64,000 nt of DNA from Oscillospiraceae bacterium (lineage in GTDB: Bacteria; Bacillota; Clostridia; Oscillospirales; Ruminococcaceae). The notes under the pieces are model-generated. The model searched no databases, was not told the DNA's origin, and saw only the letters and a program-made list of their open reading frames with translations. Made by a program: the position numbers and the translations under genes. Of the stretch, positions 32,333 to 42,853 are shown one piece after another; position 1 is the stretch's first letter, and the number at the start of each line of letters is the position of its first letter. The stretch is from assembly GCA_017547245.1 (NCBI GenBank), contig JAFYQD010000007.1:62001-126000 (forward strand), written 5' to 3'.

Positions 32333-34303
32333 ATGAGAAGCAAACTGAATCTGTTCAGACCCATATATATCACCCTGCTGACGGTCAGCGCCATTGTTGT
32401 GGTGCTTACCGTGTTTGCCAGCGCCAGAGTGTTTTTGGTATCGGCGGCTTTGTGGCTGATTGCATTTTTCTATATGCTTATCAAGCTGCGTATGATCAAC
32501 CGCGACATCAACAGCTATCTGGAACAGATGGGTGAGATGCTGGCCGATGTGCAAAGCGCTTCGCTGACCGAATATCCTATCCCTGTATTGGTGGCCCGCG
32601 GCAACAAAGAAATAGTCTGGTACAACAGCCATTGCAAAGAGCAGGTTCTGGACAATGTTCCCAACTGGGGTAAATACATCGATGACCTGCTGCCCAATGT
32701 TCCGCTGGATGTCTCCTGTCCCGAAGATGGCTATAATGTGCTGATCGGTGACCGCATGTATACGGTATTTGTTATTGTGGCCCGCCGCAACAACGAATCG
32801 ATGTACGTACTTTATTTCATCGATGACCACGACCTGAAAGCTGTGGCCAAGGAATATTCCGAAAGCCGTCCTTCGGTGCTGTTTGTGGTAATCGATAACT
32901 ACGAAGAAATGTTCCAGGGTGCCAAAGAAAACGAACGCGGCATCGTTATGGGTAAAATAGAAGAAGAGATTGAAGCCTTTGCGGTTCAAACCCATGCGCT
33001 GATGAGCAAAATCAGCCGTGATACCTACCTGTTTGTGGTGGAAGAACGCTATATACGCTCGGTTTTGGAAAAACGCTTTGAACTGCTGGATAAGGTTCGT
33101 TCCATCGAATCTCCCCTTAAGATTTCTCCCACCATGTCCATTGGCGTCGGCCGTCAGGCCGCCGGCTTTGACCAGGCCGAAAATATGGCCCGTCAGTCGC
33201 TGGATATGGCTTTGGGCCGCGGCGGCGACCAGGCTGCTGTTAAAACCAAGGCCGGCTACGACTTTTACGGCGGCCGTTCCAAGGCCGTTGAAAAGCGCAA
33301 CCGTGTGCGTACCCGTGTTATCGCCAATGCTCTTTCCAACATTGTTGAAACCAGCGAAAATGTGCTGATTATGGGTCACCGTTATGCCGACCTTGACTGC
33401 CTTGGTTCGGCGGTGGGTGTCTGCCGTGCCGTTGAGCACATGGGCAAGGATGTTCACATTGTGCTGGATACCAACACCAATCTGGCGGTCAGCCTTTACG
33501 AACATCTGGTTCAGGGCGGATATGGCGATAAGATCATCACCCCTTCGGCTGCGCTGGAACTGATTACCCGTAAAACACTGCTGATTGTAGTGGATACCCA
33601 CCTGCGCAGCTATCTGGAAAGCATCGACGTTTATAATGCCTGCCAGAATGTGGCCGTTATCGACCATCACCGCAAAATGGTGGGTCACATCGACAATGCG
33701 GTGCTGTTCTATCACGAACCTTATGCATCTTCGGCCTGCGAAATGGTTTCCGAACTGCTGCAGTACCTTGAAAGCGTAACGGTAGGTTCTTTGGAAGCCG
33801 AAGCCATGCTGGCCGGTATTGCGCTGGATACACGCAACTTTACCATGCGCACCGGTGCCCGTACCTTTGAATCGGCCGCTTTCCTGCGGCGCAAGGGTGC
33901 CGATACCGTTAAGGTCAAAAAGATGTTCAACTCCACCATCGAAGAATACCGTGGCCGCAGCGACCTGGTTTCCAACGCTCAGCTTTATGGCCGCTGTGCC
34001 ATTGCAGCCACCGAAACCGTGGACGAAACACTGCATGTGGTGGCCCCTCAGGCAGCCGACGAGCTGCTGACCATCATCGGTGTGGATGCATCCTTTGTTA
34101 TGTATCCCGAGGCCAACGGTGTTTCCATCTCGGCCCGTTCGCTGGGCGGTATGAATGTTCAGCTTATCATGGAAAAACTGGGCGGCGGCGGCCACCAGAC
34201 CATGGCAGGCGCACAAATCAACGAAGTGGATGTGCCCGAAGCCCAGCAGCTGCTTACCACGGCCATTGATGAATATCTGGCCGAATCGGGCGAAAGCATG
34301 TAA
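32333..34303 (+). CDS. gdpP: Cyclic-di-AMP phosphodiesterase GdpP (DHH family)
   Basis: A 656-residue membrane enzyme that hydrolyses c-di-AMP. Two N-terminal helices (about 10-50), a small PAS-like domain, a degenerate GGDEF domain (about 175-300), then DHH and DHHA1 domains. DHH motifs: MGHRYADLDCLGSAVG, VVDTHL and IDHHRKMVGHIDNA; the DHHA1 part has GGGGHQTMAGAQI. ATG 32333 is used; 16 in-frame codons upstream lack a site. It heads a run of genes (gdpP-rplI-dnaB) conserved in many Firmicutes. Confidence 0.95.
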   Translation: MRSKLNLFRPIYITLLTVSAIVVVLTVFASARVFLVSAALWLIAFFYMLIKLRMINRDINSYLEQMGEMLADVQSASLTEYPIPVLVARGNKEIVWYNSHCKEQVLDNVPNWGKYIDDLLPNVPLDVSCPEDGYNVLIGDRMYTVFVIVARRNNESMYVLYFIDDHDLKAVAKEYSESRPSVLFVVIDNYEEMFQGAKENERGIVMGKIEEEIEAFAVQTHALMSKISRDTYLFVVEERYIRSVLEKRFELLDKVRSIESPLKISPTMSIGVGRQAAGFDQAENMARQSLDMALGRGGDQAAVKTKAGYDFYGGRSKAVEKRNRVRTRVIANALSNIVETSENVLIMGHRYADLDCLGSAVGVCRAVEHMGKDVHIVLDTNTNLAVSLYEHLVQGGYGDKIITPSAALELITRKTLLIVVDTHLRSYLESIDVYNACQNVAVIDHHRKMVGHIDNAVLFYHEPYASSACEMVSELLQYLESVTVGSLEAEAMLAGIALDTRNFTMRTGARTFESAAFLRRKGADTVKVKKMFNSTIEEYRGRSDLVSNAQLYGRCAIAATETVDETLHVVAPQAADELLTIIGVDASFVMYPEANGVSISARSLGGMNVQLIMEKLGGGGHQTMAGAQINEVDVPEAQQLLTTAIDEYLAESGESM

Positions 34304-34369
34304 TTTTCAACACGGCCTATGGCCGCAAAATCAACAATATAGCGAATATCCCATCAGGAGGTAAATGAT

Positions 34370-34813
34370 ATGCAGGTTATTCTGACTCAGGACGTAAAGG
34401 GTACCGGTAAAAAGGGCCAGCTGTGCAAGGTGGCCGACGGTTATGCCCGCAACTTTTTGCTGAAAAAAGGTCTGGCAGTAGAGGCCACCTCTTCCGCCAT
34501 GAATGAAATGAAGGCCAAGCAGGCTTCCAAGGAGCATCATGCCGCCGTGGAACGTCAGGCTGCCCAGGATACCGCCGACCAGCTGAACGAAAAGACCATC
34601 AAGATCATGGCCAAGGCCGGCGCAGGCGGAAAGCTGTTCGGTTCGGTTACCGCCAAGGAAATCAGCGAAACCATCAAGAAGGATCTGAAGATTGAAGTAG
34701 ACAAGCGCAAGGTCAGCGTGGCTGACATCAAGGCCTTCGGCACCTATGAAGCTGAAGTAAAGCTGCACCCCGGCATCAGCGCCAAGGTGTATGTAGTGGT
34801 GGGCGAGGAATAA
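34370..34813 (+). CDS. rplI: 50S ribosomal protein L9
   Basis: A 147-residue L9 protein. The N-terminal domain begins [21 protein letters not shown] and has [14 protein letters not shown], the rRNA-binding signature. A long connecting helix and the C-terminal domain with [12 protein letters not shown] follow. A strong AGGAGG precedes the ATG. It sits between gdpP and dnaB as in Bacillus. Confidence 0.98.
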   Translation: MQVILTQDVKGTGKKGQLCKVADGYARNFLLKKGLAVEATSSAMNEMKAKQASKEHHAAVERQAAQDTADQLNEKTIKIMAKAGAGGKLFGSVTAKEISETIKKDLKIEVDKRKVSVADIKAFGTYEAEVKLHPGISAKVYVVVGEE

Positions 34814-34855
34814 TTGCCCCGTTTTGATCCAAATCTGTGATGGCGAGGTGCCGTT

Positions 34856-36220
34856 ATGGCAGAACGAAATAATCTGAATTACGAAGAGATGTATGAGCGG
34901 CAGCTGCCCTACTCGCTGGAGGCGGAGCAGTCTGTTCTTGGCGCCCTTATCATCAAGCCCGACTGCATTTCGGATGTGCTGGAACTGGTGAATGCCGACA
35001 GCTTTTACCGCCGCCAGCACCGTGAACTGTTCAGCGTCATTCTGCGCCTGTTCAGTTCGGCCCGCCCCATCGACCCTGTAGTGGTGCTGGACGAATGCCT
35101 GAAGGAAAGTATCTTTGAGAACGAAGGGGAGGCCAAGGTTTATCTTTCCCAGCTGGCACAGGTGGTGCCCACCACCGCCAATGTGGTAAGCTATGCCCGC
35201 ATCGTTCAGGAAAAATACTATCTGCGCCGTCTGATTGAAACCGGTCGTGAAATGACCGAAAATGCTTTGGATGGTCAGGCCGATGCCCGTGTTCTGCTGG
35301 ATTCGGCCGAGCAGAAAATCTATGATATCCGCCAGGGCCGTGATTCCAGCGGTCTGGTGCCCATTGAAACGGTGCTTTACTCCACCTATGACCATCTGCA
35401 GAAGCTCAGCGGTGAAGATGCCAAGGAACATCTGGGCATTCCCACCGGCTTTGCAACTCTGGACAAGGTGTTGGTTGGCCTGAATAAGTCCGACCTGATT
35501 TTGCTGGCGGCACGTCCCGCCATGGGCAAAACTGCCTTTGCGCTGAACATTGCCAGCAATGTGGCCATCCAGTCCAAAAAGGCTGTGGCCATGTTCTCAC
35601 TGGAAATGAGTTCCGAACAGCTGGTCAGCCGTATTCTTTCGGCGGTTACCCCCATTCCCGGTATGCAGCTGCGCAACGGTCGTCTTTCTCCCCGTGACTG
35701 GGGCAAACTGGCCGAAAGCATGGAACTGCTTTCCAAAACCAAAATGTACATCGATGATACCCCCGGTATCACCGTAGCTGAAATGAAGGGCAAGCTCCGC
35801 CGTGTAAAGGACCTTGGTCTGGTGGTCATCGACTATCTGCAGCTGATTACCTCGGGCCGGCGCAGCGACAACCGTGTAAACGAAGTTTCTGAAATTACCC
35901 GAAGCCTCAAAAACCTGGCCAAGGAACTGAATGTTCCTGTGCTTTGCCTTTCCCAGCTGACCCGTGGCCCCGACAGCCGTACCGACCATCGCCCCATGCT
36001 GGCCGACCTGCGTGAATCGGGCTCTATCGAACAGGATGCCGACATCGTGTTGTTCCTGTTCCGTGAGGGTTATTATAACAAAGCTCTGGAAGATACCAGT
36101 GTGGCCGAATGCATCGTGGCCAAAAACCGCCATGGTGAGGTTCGTTCGGTCGACCTGCACTGGGATGATAAATATACCCGCTTTTCCAGCGTAGACAGGC
36201 TGCGTGACGATGAAGGATAA
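34856..36220 (+). CDS. dnaB: Replicative DNA helicase DnaB
   Basis: A 454-residue hexameric helicase that unwinds DNA at the fork. The N-terminal primase-interacting domain starts with LPYSLEAEQSVLGALI. A RecA-like motor follows with Walker A RPAMGKT (K225), Walker B LVVIDYLQLI and the SQLTRGPDSR/RPMLADLRESGSIEQDAD segment. ATG 34856 after GAGGTG. Its 3' end overlaps tilS by about 10 bases. Confidence 0.98.
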   Translation: MAERNNLNYEEMYERQLPYSLEAEQSVLGALIIKPDCISDVLELVNADSFYRRQHRELFSVILRLFSSARPIDPVVVLDECLKESIFENEGEAKVYLSQLAQVVPTTANVVSYARIVQEKYYLRRLIETGREMTENALDGQADARVLLDSAEQKIYDIRQGRDSSGLVPIETVLYSTYDHLQKLSGEDAKEHLGIPTGFATLDKVLVGLNKSDLILLAARPAMGKTAFALNIASNVAIQSKKAVAMFSLEMSSEQLVSRILSAVTPIPGMQLRNGRLSPRDWGKLAESMELLSKTKMYIDDTPGITVAEMKGKLRRVKDLGLVVIDYLQLITSGRRSDNRVNEVSEITRSLKNLAKELNVPVLCLSQLTRGPDSRTDHRPMLADLRESGSIEQDADIVLFLFREGYYNKALEDTSVAECIVAKNRHGEVRSVDLHWDDKYTRFSSVDRLRDDEG

Positions 36221-37598
36221 GGTATTAAAGACCATTCAGGAATTTAATATGCTCAATCGGGGTGACTTTGTGGCCGTTGGTGTTTCCGGCGGTGCCGATT
36301 CAGTCGCCCTGCTTTCATTGTTGTGTTCGCTACGTCATCAATTGGGGCTGACCCTTGTGGCCTGCCACATCAACCACAATCTGCGTGGAGAAGAAAGCAT
36401 GAGGGACGAAACCTTTGTGCGAACACTCTGTGAAAAGCTGGAAGTGGAATGCCTTGTCTGTTCGGTCGATGTTGCCCATATGGCTGAAACCCAGGGCCGC
36501 TCGGTAGAAGAATCCGCACGGCAGGTGCGCTACTGCTTTTTTGCCCAAACAGCAGGGGAAAAGGGGAAAATTGCCACCGCCCACACCGCTGCGGATAATA
36601 CCGAAACGGTGCTGCTGAACTTGGCACGGGGCAGCGGATTGCGCGGTCTGTGCGGCATTCCCCCTGTGCGTGATAACATCATTCGTCCGCTGTGGGGCTG
36701 CACCCGGGAACAAACCGAAGCGTGGTGCCGCCAAAACGGCCTTGATTGGGTAGAAGATTCCTCCAATGCCGCCGATGACTATACACGCAACCGTCTGCGT
36801 CATCATGTGGTGCCGGTTCTGCGTGGGCAGAACAACAGTCTGGACCACACCGTTGCCGAAACTTCGGCCCGTCTGCGGCGTGATGCCGATTATCTTGACC
36901 GTCTGGCTCAGGAGGCGGAAGAAAAGCTTGTAACCGAAAACGGCCGCATGGACCGCAAAGGACTGCTTGGTCTGCCGGCTCCGCTGCGTGACCGCATTCT
37001 GCTTAAGATGATTGGGGAATACACCCAGCCCTCTGCCAGAATGCTGGAGCTGTGCCTCCGGCTGGCCGAACAGGGCAGCGGAAGCATTCAACTGGCCGAA
37101 CAGGGCTTTTTTGCGGCAGATGAACACCATGTGTGGACCGAACTGCATACAAAGCCACAAGGCTTGGAACAGCAAGCCGAGATCCCTTTGATGAAAATCG
37201 GCGAAAGGCGTCAGATACAGTTGGGGAACCGCACCGTTGAACTGCAGCTGACCCAAAATCAGCTAAGTTCCGAAAATGTTTACAATTTCTCCTTAAAAAA
37301 CCAGCTGTGTTATGATACAATACAAGATACGCTTGTGCTGCGCAGTCGCCGCACCGGCGATCGCATCCGCTTACCCTACCGCAATGTCAGCAAAACGCTG
37401 AAAAAACTATTTTGTGAAGAAAAAATACCGCTCCATCGGCGTGATACACTTCTGGTGTTGACCGACGGCGGAGAAAAGGTCCTTTGGGCAGAAGAAATTG
37501 GCTTTTCGGCCGATTTCCAGCCCGGACCGGAAAGCAAAACCATTCTGAAACTGACAATAGTAAACGGGGATGACCCCGAGGAGGATAAACAGCTATGA
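36210..37598 (+). CDS. tilS: tRNA(Ile)-lysidine synthase
   Basis: A 462-residue N-type PP-loop ATPase that modifies C34 of the tRNA-Ile CAU anticodon to lysidine. PP-loop SGGADS at 26-31; further motifs ACHINHNLRGEES and TAHTAADNTETVLLNLARGSGLRGL. The C-terminal TilS domain ends with RTGDRIRLP and KTLKKLFCEEKIP. The ATG at 36210 is preferred over GTG 36204 although neither has a strong site, which suggests coupling to dnaB translation. The stop overlaps the start of hpt. Confidence 0.96.
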   Translation: MKDKVLKTIQEFNMLNRGDFVAVGVSGGADSVALLSLLCSLRHQLGLTLVACHINHNLRGEESMRDETFVRTLCEKLEVECLVCSVDVAHMAETQGRSVEESARQVRYCFFAQTAGEKGKIATAHTAADNTETVLLNLARGSGLRGLCGIPPVRDNIIRPLWGCTREQTEAWCRQNGLDWVEDSSNAADDYTRNRLRHHVVPVLRGQNNSLDHTVAETSARLRRDADYLDRLAQEAEEKLVTENGRMDRKGLLGLPAPLRDRILLKMIGEYTQPSARMLELCLRLAEQGSGSIQLAEQGFFAADEHHVWTELHTKPQGLEQQAEIPLMKIGERRQIQLGNRTVELQLTQNQLSSENVYNFSLKNQLCYDTIQDTLVLRSRRTGDRIRLPYRNVSKTLKKLFCEEKIPLHRRDTLLVLTDGGEKVLWAEEIGFSADFQPGPESKTILKLTIVNGDDPEEDKQL

Positions 37599-38137
37599 TG
37601 CAGGACATTAAAGAAGTATGGATCAACGAAGAAGAATTGCAGCAGAAGGTCAAAGAACTGGGCGCAAAGATCAGCGAAGATTACAAGGATAAAAATCTTC
37701 TGATGGTCAGCGTGCTGAAGGGTTCGATTGTATTTATGGCCGATCTGATGCGTGCCATCACCGTTCCGGCTGCCATCGATTTCATGGCTGTTTCCAGCTA
37801 TGGTGCCGGCACCAAAAGTTCGGGTGTTGTCCGTATTCTTAAGGACTTGGATACCATTGTGGAAGGCTATGACCTGCTGCTGGTAGAAGACATTCTTGAC
37901 AGCGGCAACACTCTGTCCTACCTGCGCGAGCTGCTTAGCGACCGCCATCCCAAGAGCATCCGCATTGCCACCCTGCTGGATAAACCCAGCCGCCGTGTGG
38001 CTGACATCAAGGCCGACTATGTTGGTTTTGAAATTCGTGACGAATTTGTAGTAGGCTATGGCCTTGACTACAACGAAGTATACCGCAACCTGCCTTTCAT
38101 TGGCATTCTGAAGCCCAGCGTATACGGCGGAGAATAA
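37595..38137 (+). CDS. hpt: Hypoxanthine phosphoribosyltransferase
   Basis: A 180-residue purine salvage enzyme making IMP/GMP from hypoxanthine/guanine and PRPP. The PRPP loop LLVEDILDSGNTL is clear, with the upstream VLKGSIVFMADLMRAI and the C-terminal VGYGLDYNEVYRNLP base-binding segment. The ATG overlaps the tilS stop (ATGA). The tilS-hpt-ftsH order is a classic Firmicutes arrangement. Confidence 0.97.
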   Translation: MMQDIKEVWINEEELQQKVKELGAKISEDYKDKNLLMVSVLKGSIVFMADLMRAITVPAAIDFMAVSSYGAGTKSSGVVRILKDLDTIVEGYDLLLVEDILDSGNTLSYLRELLSDRHPKSIRIATLLDKPSRRVADIKADYVGFEIRDEFVVGYGLDYNEVYRNLPFIGILKPSVYGGE

Positions 38138-38180
38138 TTCTTTGTACAGGGCTTATTATTACTGAAGGAAGTGAACTGTA

Positions 38181-40130
38181 TTGGGTCGTAAAAGATCTAA
38201 AGGAATACTCATCTATTTCTGCATCTTTGTGGTGCTGCTGTCTGTGGCATCGGTTCTGTTTGCCGGTGCAGGCTCTTCGGATGATACTCCTGACTACAAT
38301 ACCGTCATCGGCTATTTCTACGATGATCAGGTAACCAAGTATTCGTTGGATTTTGGCACCGGGGAACTGGTGCTTCACCTCAAAGATCGTGAAGACACCT
38401 TGACCTACAAGGTGCCCAACCTTTCGGTGTTTATCAGCGATACCCATGAATATGTAAAGGAAAAGAACCTGGAAGCTCCCGGCACTGTGGTGCAGGATTA
38501 CATTCCCCCTGCAGAACAGCCCTGGTGGATGACCTATCTGCCCTCGCTGCTGCTGTTGGTGGTTATGATTGTTTTCTGGGTTTTGATGATGCGCCAGACC
38601 CGCGGCGGCGGTGGCATGATGGGCTTTTCCAAGGCCAAAACCCGTGGCCCCGAACATGGCGTAAAGGTCACCTTTGCCGATGTTGCAGGCGCCGATGAAG
38701 AAAAGGAAGAACTGGTGGAAGTGGTAGATTTTCTCCGCAACCCCAATAAGTTCAACACTCTGGGCGCCCGCATTCCCAAGGGTGTTTTGCTGATGGGCCC
38801 TCCCGGTACCGGCAAAACCCTGTTGGCAAAGGCTGTCGCAGGCGAAGCCGGCGTGCCTTTCTTCTCCATTTCGGGTTCCGATTTTGTAGAAATGTTTGTT
38901 GGTGTGGGTGCCAGCCGTGTGCGTGACCTGTTCGATCAGGCCAAAAAGTCTGCCCCCAGCATTGTTTTCATCGACGAAATTGACGCCGTTGGCCGTCACC
39001 GCGGTGCCGGTTTGGGCGGCGGTCATGATGAACGTGAACAGACCCTGAACCAGCTGCTGGTTGAGATGGACGGCTTTGCCGCCAACGAAGGTGTCATTGT
39101 TATGGCTGCCACCAACCGTAAGGATATCCTTGACCCTGCACTGCTGCGTCCCGGTCGTTTTGACCGTCAGATCGTGGTCAACTATCCCGACATCAAGGGT
39201 CGTGAAGAAATTCTGAAGGTTCATGCCCGCAACAAGCCCATCGGCCCCGACGTTGACCTCAAGGTGATTGCCCGTTCCACCGGCGGCTTTACCGGTGCCG
39301 ACCTGGAAAACCTGCTGAACGAAGCAGCTCTGCTGGCTGGCCGCAAGGGCTATAAGGCCATCACCATGGCTGAAATTGAAGAAGCCACCATCAAGGTTAT
39401 GGTCGGCCCCGAAAAGAAGAGCCATGCCGTTAACGAAAAGAACCGCAAGCTGACCGCCTATCACGAAGCCGGTCATGCTGTGGCCACCTATTATTGTCCC
39501 ACCCAGGATAAGGTGCATCAGATTTCCATCATTCCCCGCGGCTGGGCCGGCGGCTACACCCTCTCTTTGCCCGAGGATGAGCGCACCTACCGCACCAAGG
39601 GCGAAATGCAGGAAGACATCGTTGTTCTGCTGGGCGGCCGTGTGGCCGAATCTCTCACTCTGGACGACATCTCTACCGGTGCTTCCAACGATATCCAGCG
39701 TGCCAGCGAAACCGCGCGCAAGATGGTAACCCGTTTCGGCTTCAGCGAAAAGCTTGGGCCCATCGTTTACGGTTCCGATCAGGAAGAAGTATTCCTGGGC
39801 ATGGAAATGGGTCACAGCCGCAACTATTCCGAAGATGTTGCAGCCCAGATTGACCGGGAAGTTCGCAGCATCATCGAAGCCGGCTACGACAAGTGCCGCT
39901 CCATCCTGGAAGAGCACATGGATCAGATGGAAATGGTTGCCCAGTACCTGCTGGAACATGAAAAAATGGACGGCGAAACCTTTGACAAGATGATGAAGGG
40001 CGAGGCTGTAGAGGCTCCCAAGCCTGTAGAACCTCTGGCTGCCCATGTTGTCGAACAACCCGTCGAAGAAGCTGCCTCTGCCGAAGAAATTCCTGCACAG
40101 GATACCCTTCCCGAAGAGCCTCAGCTTTAA
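38181..40130 (+). CDS. ftsH: ATP-dependent zinc metalloprotease FtsH
   Basis: A 649-residue membrane AAA+ protease. Helices at about 8-28 and 117-137 flank a short extracytoplasmic domain. The AAA domain has Walker A GPPGTGKT (206-213), Walker B FIDEID and the second region of homology ([20 protein letters not shown]). The protease domain carries the zinc motif HEAGH at 428-432. The last 40 residues are Pro/Ala/Glu-rich. Start is TTG 38181 after GAAGGAAGTG. Ends with a strong terminator. Confidence 0.97.
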   Translation: MGRKRSKGILIYFCIFVVLLSVASVLFAGAGSSDDTPDYNTVIGYFYDDQVTKYSLDFGTGELVLHLKDREDTLTYKVPNLSVFISDTHEYVKEKNLEAPGTVVQDYIPPAEQPWWMTYLPSLLLLVVMIVFWVLMMRQTRGGGGMMGFSKAKTRGPEHGVKVTFADVAGADEEKEELVEVVDFLRNPNKFNTLGARIPKGVLLMGPPGTGKTLLAKAVAGEAGVPFFSISGSDFVEMFVGVGASRVRDLFDQAKKSAPSIVFIDEIDAVGRHRGAGLGGGHDEREQTLNQLLVEMDGFAANEGVIVMAATNRKDILDPALLRPGRFDRQIVVNYPDIKGREEILKVHARNKPIGPDVDLKVIARSTGGFTGADLENLLNEAALLAGRKGYKAITMAEIEEATIKVMVGPEKKSHAVNEKNRKLTAYHEAGHAVATYYCPTQDKVHQISIIPRGWAGGYTLSLPEDERTYRTKGEMQEDIVVLLGGRVAESLTLDDISTGASNDIQRASETARKMVTRFGFSEKLGPIVYGSDQEEVFLGMEMGHSRNYSEDVAAQIDREVRSIIEAGYDKCRSILEEHMDQMEMVAQYLLEHEKMDGETFDKMMKGEAVEAPKPVEPLAAHVVEQPVEEAASAEEIPAQDTLPEEPQL

Positions 40131-40144
40131 AACACAGCGTATTA

Positions 40145-40181
40145 ATCCACCGCTTTCCGCCCGGAAAGCGGTGGATTTTTC
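40145..40181 (+). terminator. Terminator after ftsH
   Basis: ATCCACCGCTTTCC and GGAAAGCGGTGGAT around GCCC, then T5. Confidence 0.92.
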
Positions 40182-40277
40182 ATTCATCTTTTTGAGGGGA
40201 GAAAAAGCCCGTTTTTGGTCGGAAAAACAGGCGTTTTGCAGGCAAAAAAATCTTTTGAAAATACTTGCAAAAATCCC

Positions 40278-40306
40278 TTGACACCCGTGATTCCATTTAG
40301 TATAAT
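40278..40306 (+). promoter_or_regulatory. Promoter of the ylxM-ffh operon
   Basis: Perfect TTGACA (40278-40283), 17 bases, TATAAT (40301-40306). Confidence 0.92.
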
Positions 40307-40366
40307 ACGTAAGGATCAAATGTAAAGTAATTTGCTTTACACAAAATACAGAGAAGGGGCGAGCTT

Positions 40367-40726
40367 ATGGCCAAAGATCTTGGTATTTCGGTGCTTCTGG
40401 ACTTCTATGGCGATATGCTTACCGAAAAACAGAAGGACGTTGTGGAACTTTATTACAACGAAGACCTTTCCCTTGCAGAAATTGCCGAACACAGCGGCAT
40501 TACCCGTCAGGGTGTACGCGATTCCATCAAGCGTGCTGAGGCTCAGCTGAAGGAATACGAAGAGCGCCTTGGCCTGGCACAGCGCTTTAATGCCATGGGA
40601 GAAGGGCTGGAAGAAATCCAGCGTCTGGCCCGCGAGGCTGCACGCAGCAACCAGCGCCGCGACCTTGATATTGAACGCTGCCTGAATCAAATTGGAACCA
40701 TCGCCGCCCGTTTGGGCGATATGTAA
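40367..40726 (+). CDS. ylxM: YlxM/UPF0122 family DNA-binding protein
   Basis: A 119-residue helix-turn-helix protein of the sigma-70 region 4 type: LTEKQKDVVELYYNEDLSLAEIAEHSGITRQGVRDSIKRAE. It is almost always found immediately before ffh in Firmicutes and is thought to modulate the signal recognition particle, though the mechanism is not settled. It is the first gene after a consensus promoter. Confidence 0.93.
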   Translation: MAKDLGISVLLDFYGDMLTEKQKDVVELYYNEDLSLAEIAEHSGITRQGVRDSIKRAEAQLKEYEERLGLAQRFNAMGEGLEEIQRLAREAARSNQRRDLDIERCLNQIGTIAARLGDM

Positions 40727-40765
40727 ACTCCACCTCACTTTTTTCATCGTAAGGAGAATGCAAGC

Positions 40766-42118
40766 GTGGCTTTTGAAGGACTTTCTGAAAAGCTTTCCGG
40801 TGTTTTCAAAAAACTGAAAGGCCGTGGCAAGCTTAACGAGGCTGATGTAAAGGCTGCCATGCGTGAAGTTCGCATGGCTTTGCTGGAAGCCGACGTAAAC
40901 TACAAGGTGGCCAAAGACTTTGTGGCTGCAGTAACCGAAAAGGCCGTGGGCGCCGAGGTTCTGGAAAGCCTCACTCCTGCCCAGCAGGTCATCAAAATCG
41001 TCAACGAACAGCTCACCGAGCTGATGGGCGGGGTCAATTCCCGCATCAACTTTTCGTCCAAAATCCCCACCATCATCATGATGTGCGGTCTGCAGGGCTC
41101 GGGTAAAACCACCCACTCCGGCAAGCTGGCACACTTCTTCAAAAAGCAGGGCAAACGTCCTCTGCTGGTTGCCTGCGACGTTTATCGTCCCGCAGCCATC
41201 GACCAGTTGAAGGTGGTAGGCGAAAAGGTCGGTGTTCCTGTTTTTGAAATGGGCCAGATCGACCCTCTTACCATTGCCAAAAAGGCACTGGCACACGCCC
41301 GTGACCACGGCAACGACTTCATGATCATCGACACCGCCGGCCGCCTGCATGTGGACGAGGTGCTGATGGACGAGCTGAAGGGCCTGAAGGCTGAAATCAA
41401 GCCTCACGAAATTCTGCTGGTCATCGACTCCATGACCGGTCAGGACGCCGTAAACGTGGCCAGCAGCTTTAACGAAGCTTTGGGCATCGATGGTGTTATT
41501 CTTACCAAGCTGGATGGCGACACCCGTGGCGGCGCAGCCCTTTCGGTGCGTGCCGTAACCGGAAAACCCATCAAGTTTGCCGGTATGGGCGAAAAGATCG
41601 AAGATCTGGAGCCCTTCCATCCCGACCGCATGGCCTCCCGTATTTTGGGCATGGGCGACGTTCTCACACTGATTGACAAGGTCCAGAGCGAAATCGACGA
41701 AAAAGATGCCCTGAAGATGGCCGAAAAAATGAAGAACAGCAAGATGGACTTCAACGATCTGAAGGAACAGATCCAGCAGATGCGTAAAATGGGTTCGCTT
41801 TCTTCTGTTCTTAACATGCTGCCCGGCGCTGCCGGAAAGATCGGTGATGCCGAAGCCGAAGAAGGCGAAAAGGCACTGAAGGTCACCATGGCCATCATCG
41901 ACAGCATGACCCCTGCCGAGCGCGAAAAGCCCTCGCTGATTACCCCAAGTCGCAAGCGCCGCATTGCTGCCGGCAGCGGCACAAAGGTAGAGGACGTCAA
42001 CCGTCAGCTGCGTCAGCTGGAGCAGATGCAGAAGATGATGAAGCAGATGGGCAAGATGAATAAAAAAGGCCGCCGCATGAACTTCGGCGGTATGGGCGGC
42101 ATGGGCCTGCCCTTCTAA
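40766..42118 (+). CDS. ffh: Signal recognition particle protein Ffh
   Basis: A 450-residue GTPase that delivers nascent membrane proteins to FtsY. N domain 1-85; G domain with G1 GLQGSGKT (108-115), DTAGRLHVDE and the TKLDGDTRGGAALS segment; a Met-rich M domain from about 300 that binds SRP RNA, ending GRRMNFGGMGGMGLPF. GTG start after AAGGAG. Its RNA partner is not in the window. Confidence 0.97.
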   Translation: MAFEGLSEKLSGVFKKLKGRGKLNEADVKAAMREVRMALLEADVNYKVAKDFVAAVTEKAVGAEVLESLTPAQQVIKIVNEQLTELMGGVNSRINFSSKIPTIIMMCGLQGSGKTTHSGKLAHFFKKQGKRPLLVACDVYRPAAIDQLKVVGEKVGVPVFEMGQIDPLTIAKKALAHARDHGNDFMIIDTAGRLHVDEVLMDELKGLKAEIKPHEILLVIDSMTGQDAVNVASSFNEALGIDGVILTKLDGDTRGGAALSVRAVTGKPIKFAGMGEKIEDLEPFHPDRMASRILGMGDVLTLIDKVQSEIDEKDALKMAEKMKNSKMDFNDLKEQIQQMRKMGSLSSVLNMLPGAAGKIGDAEAEEGEKALKVTMAIIDSMTPAEREKPSLITPSRKRRIAAGSGTKVEDVNRQLRQLEQMQKMMKQMGKMNKKGRRMNFGGMGGMGLPF

Positions 42119-42197
42119 ATTCAGGTATTCACCGGCCAACGGCCGTGGAATAAATAATATGTTTTTAATTTTAGATTCACTTTAAGGAGGTGACAAC

Positions 42198-42440
42198 ATG
42201 GCCGTTAAGATCAGACTTCGCCGCATGGGCGCCAAGAAGGCTCCTTTCTACCGCATCGTCGTTGCCGATTCCCGCTATCCCCGCGATGGTCGTTTCATCG
42301 AGGAAGTAGGTACCTACGATCCCACTAAGGAACCCTCCGCAATCAGCGTTGATACCGAAAAGGTAAAGAAGTGGCTCTCCACCGGTGCTCAGCCTACCGA
42401 CACCGTAAAGACCATTCTGAAGAAGGAAGGCATCCTCTAA
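42198..42440 (+). CDS. rpsP: 30S ribosomal protein S16
   Basis: An 80-residue S16 protein: [38 protein letters not shown] and YDPTKEP. Strong AAGGAGGTG site. In the conserved ffh-rpsP-khpA-rimM-trmD run. Confidence 0.98.
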   Translation: MAVKIRLRRMGAKKAPFYRIVVADSRYPRDGRFIEEVGTYDPTKEPSAISVDTEKVKKWLSTGAQPTDTVKTILKKEGIL

Positions 42441-42545
42441 GGTTGTATCTTTCACGTGAGGAACGCCGGCAGCCCCGGCGTTCCTCCGCAACTGCGAAAT
42501 GAACGGAAGCTGTGCTTGGCGCAGCGGAATTGGAGATAAATACAA

Positions 42546-42782
42546 ATGGAAGAACTGATTGTAGCCATTGCACGTGGCCTTGTGGATGACAAGGACGCCG
42601 TTGCCGTGACCCGTGACGAAGAAGTTATGGAAGATGGCACCGTGGTTTACCATCTGCACGTTGCCCAGGAAGATATGGGCCGTGTTATCGGCAAGCAGGG
42701 CCGCATTGCCAAGGCAATCCGCACTGTGGTACGCGCTGCTGCCAACAAGTCCGGCACCAAGATTGCCGTTGAAATTGACTAA
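42546..42782 (+). CDS. khpA: KH domain RNA-binding protein KhpA
   Basis: A 78-residue protein made of a single KH domain with the loop GRVIGKQGRIAKAIRTVVRAAA. It usually works with KhpB in RNA binding linked to cell elongation and division in Firmicutes. It sits between rpsP and rimM, its standard place. Confidence 0.95.
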   Translation: MEELIVAIARGLVDDKDAVAVTRDEEVMEDGTVVYHLHVAQEDMGRVIGKQGRIAKAIRTVVRAAANKSGTKIAVEID

Positions 42783-42853
42783 GCAAACCCAGGGGGAGAG
42801 GGCAGTGCGCCCGCTCCCTTTCTTACATTAAGCCCATAACAGGAGGAACAACC

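Noticed and set aside
32144-34216. 690-codon minus-strand open frame opposite gdpP
   Set aside because: Antisense shadow of gdpP; crosses the riboswitch and promoter region.
38097-40319. 740-codon minus-strand open frame opposite ftsH
   Set aside because: Antisense shadow; spans the ftsH terminator and has no recognisable domain.
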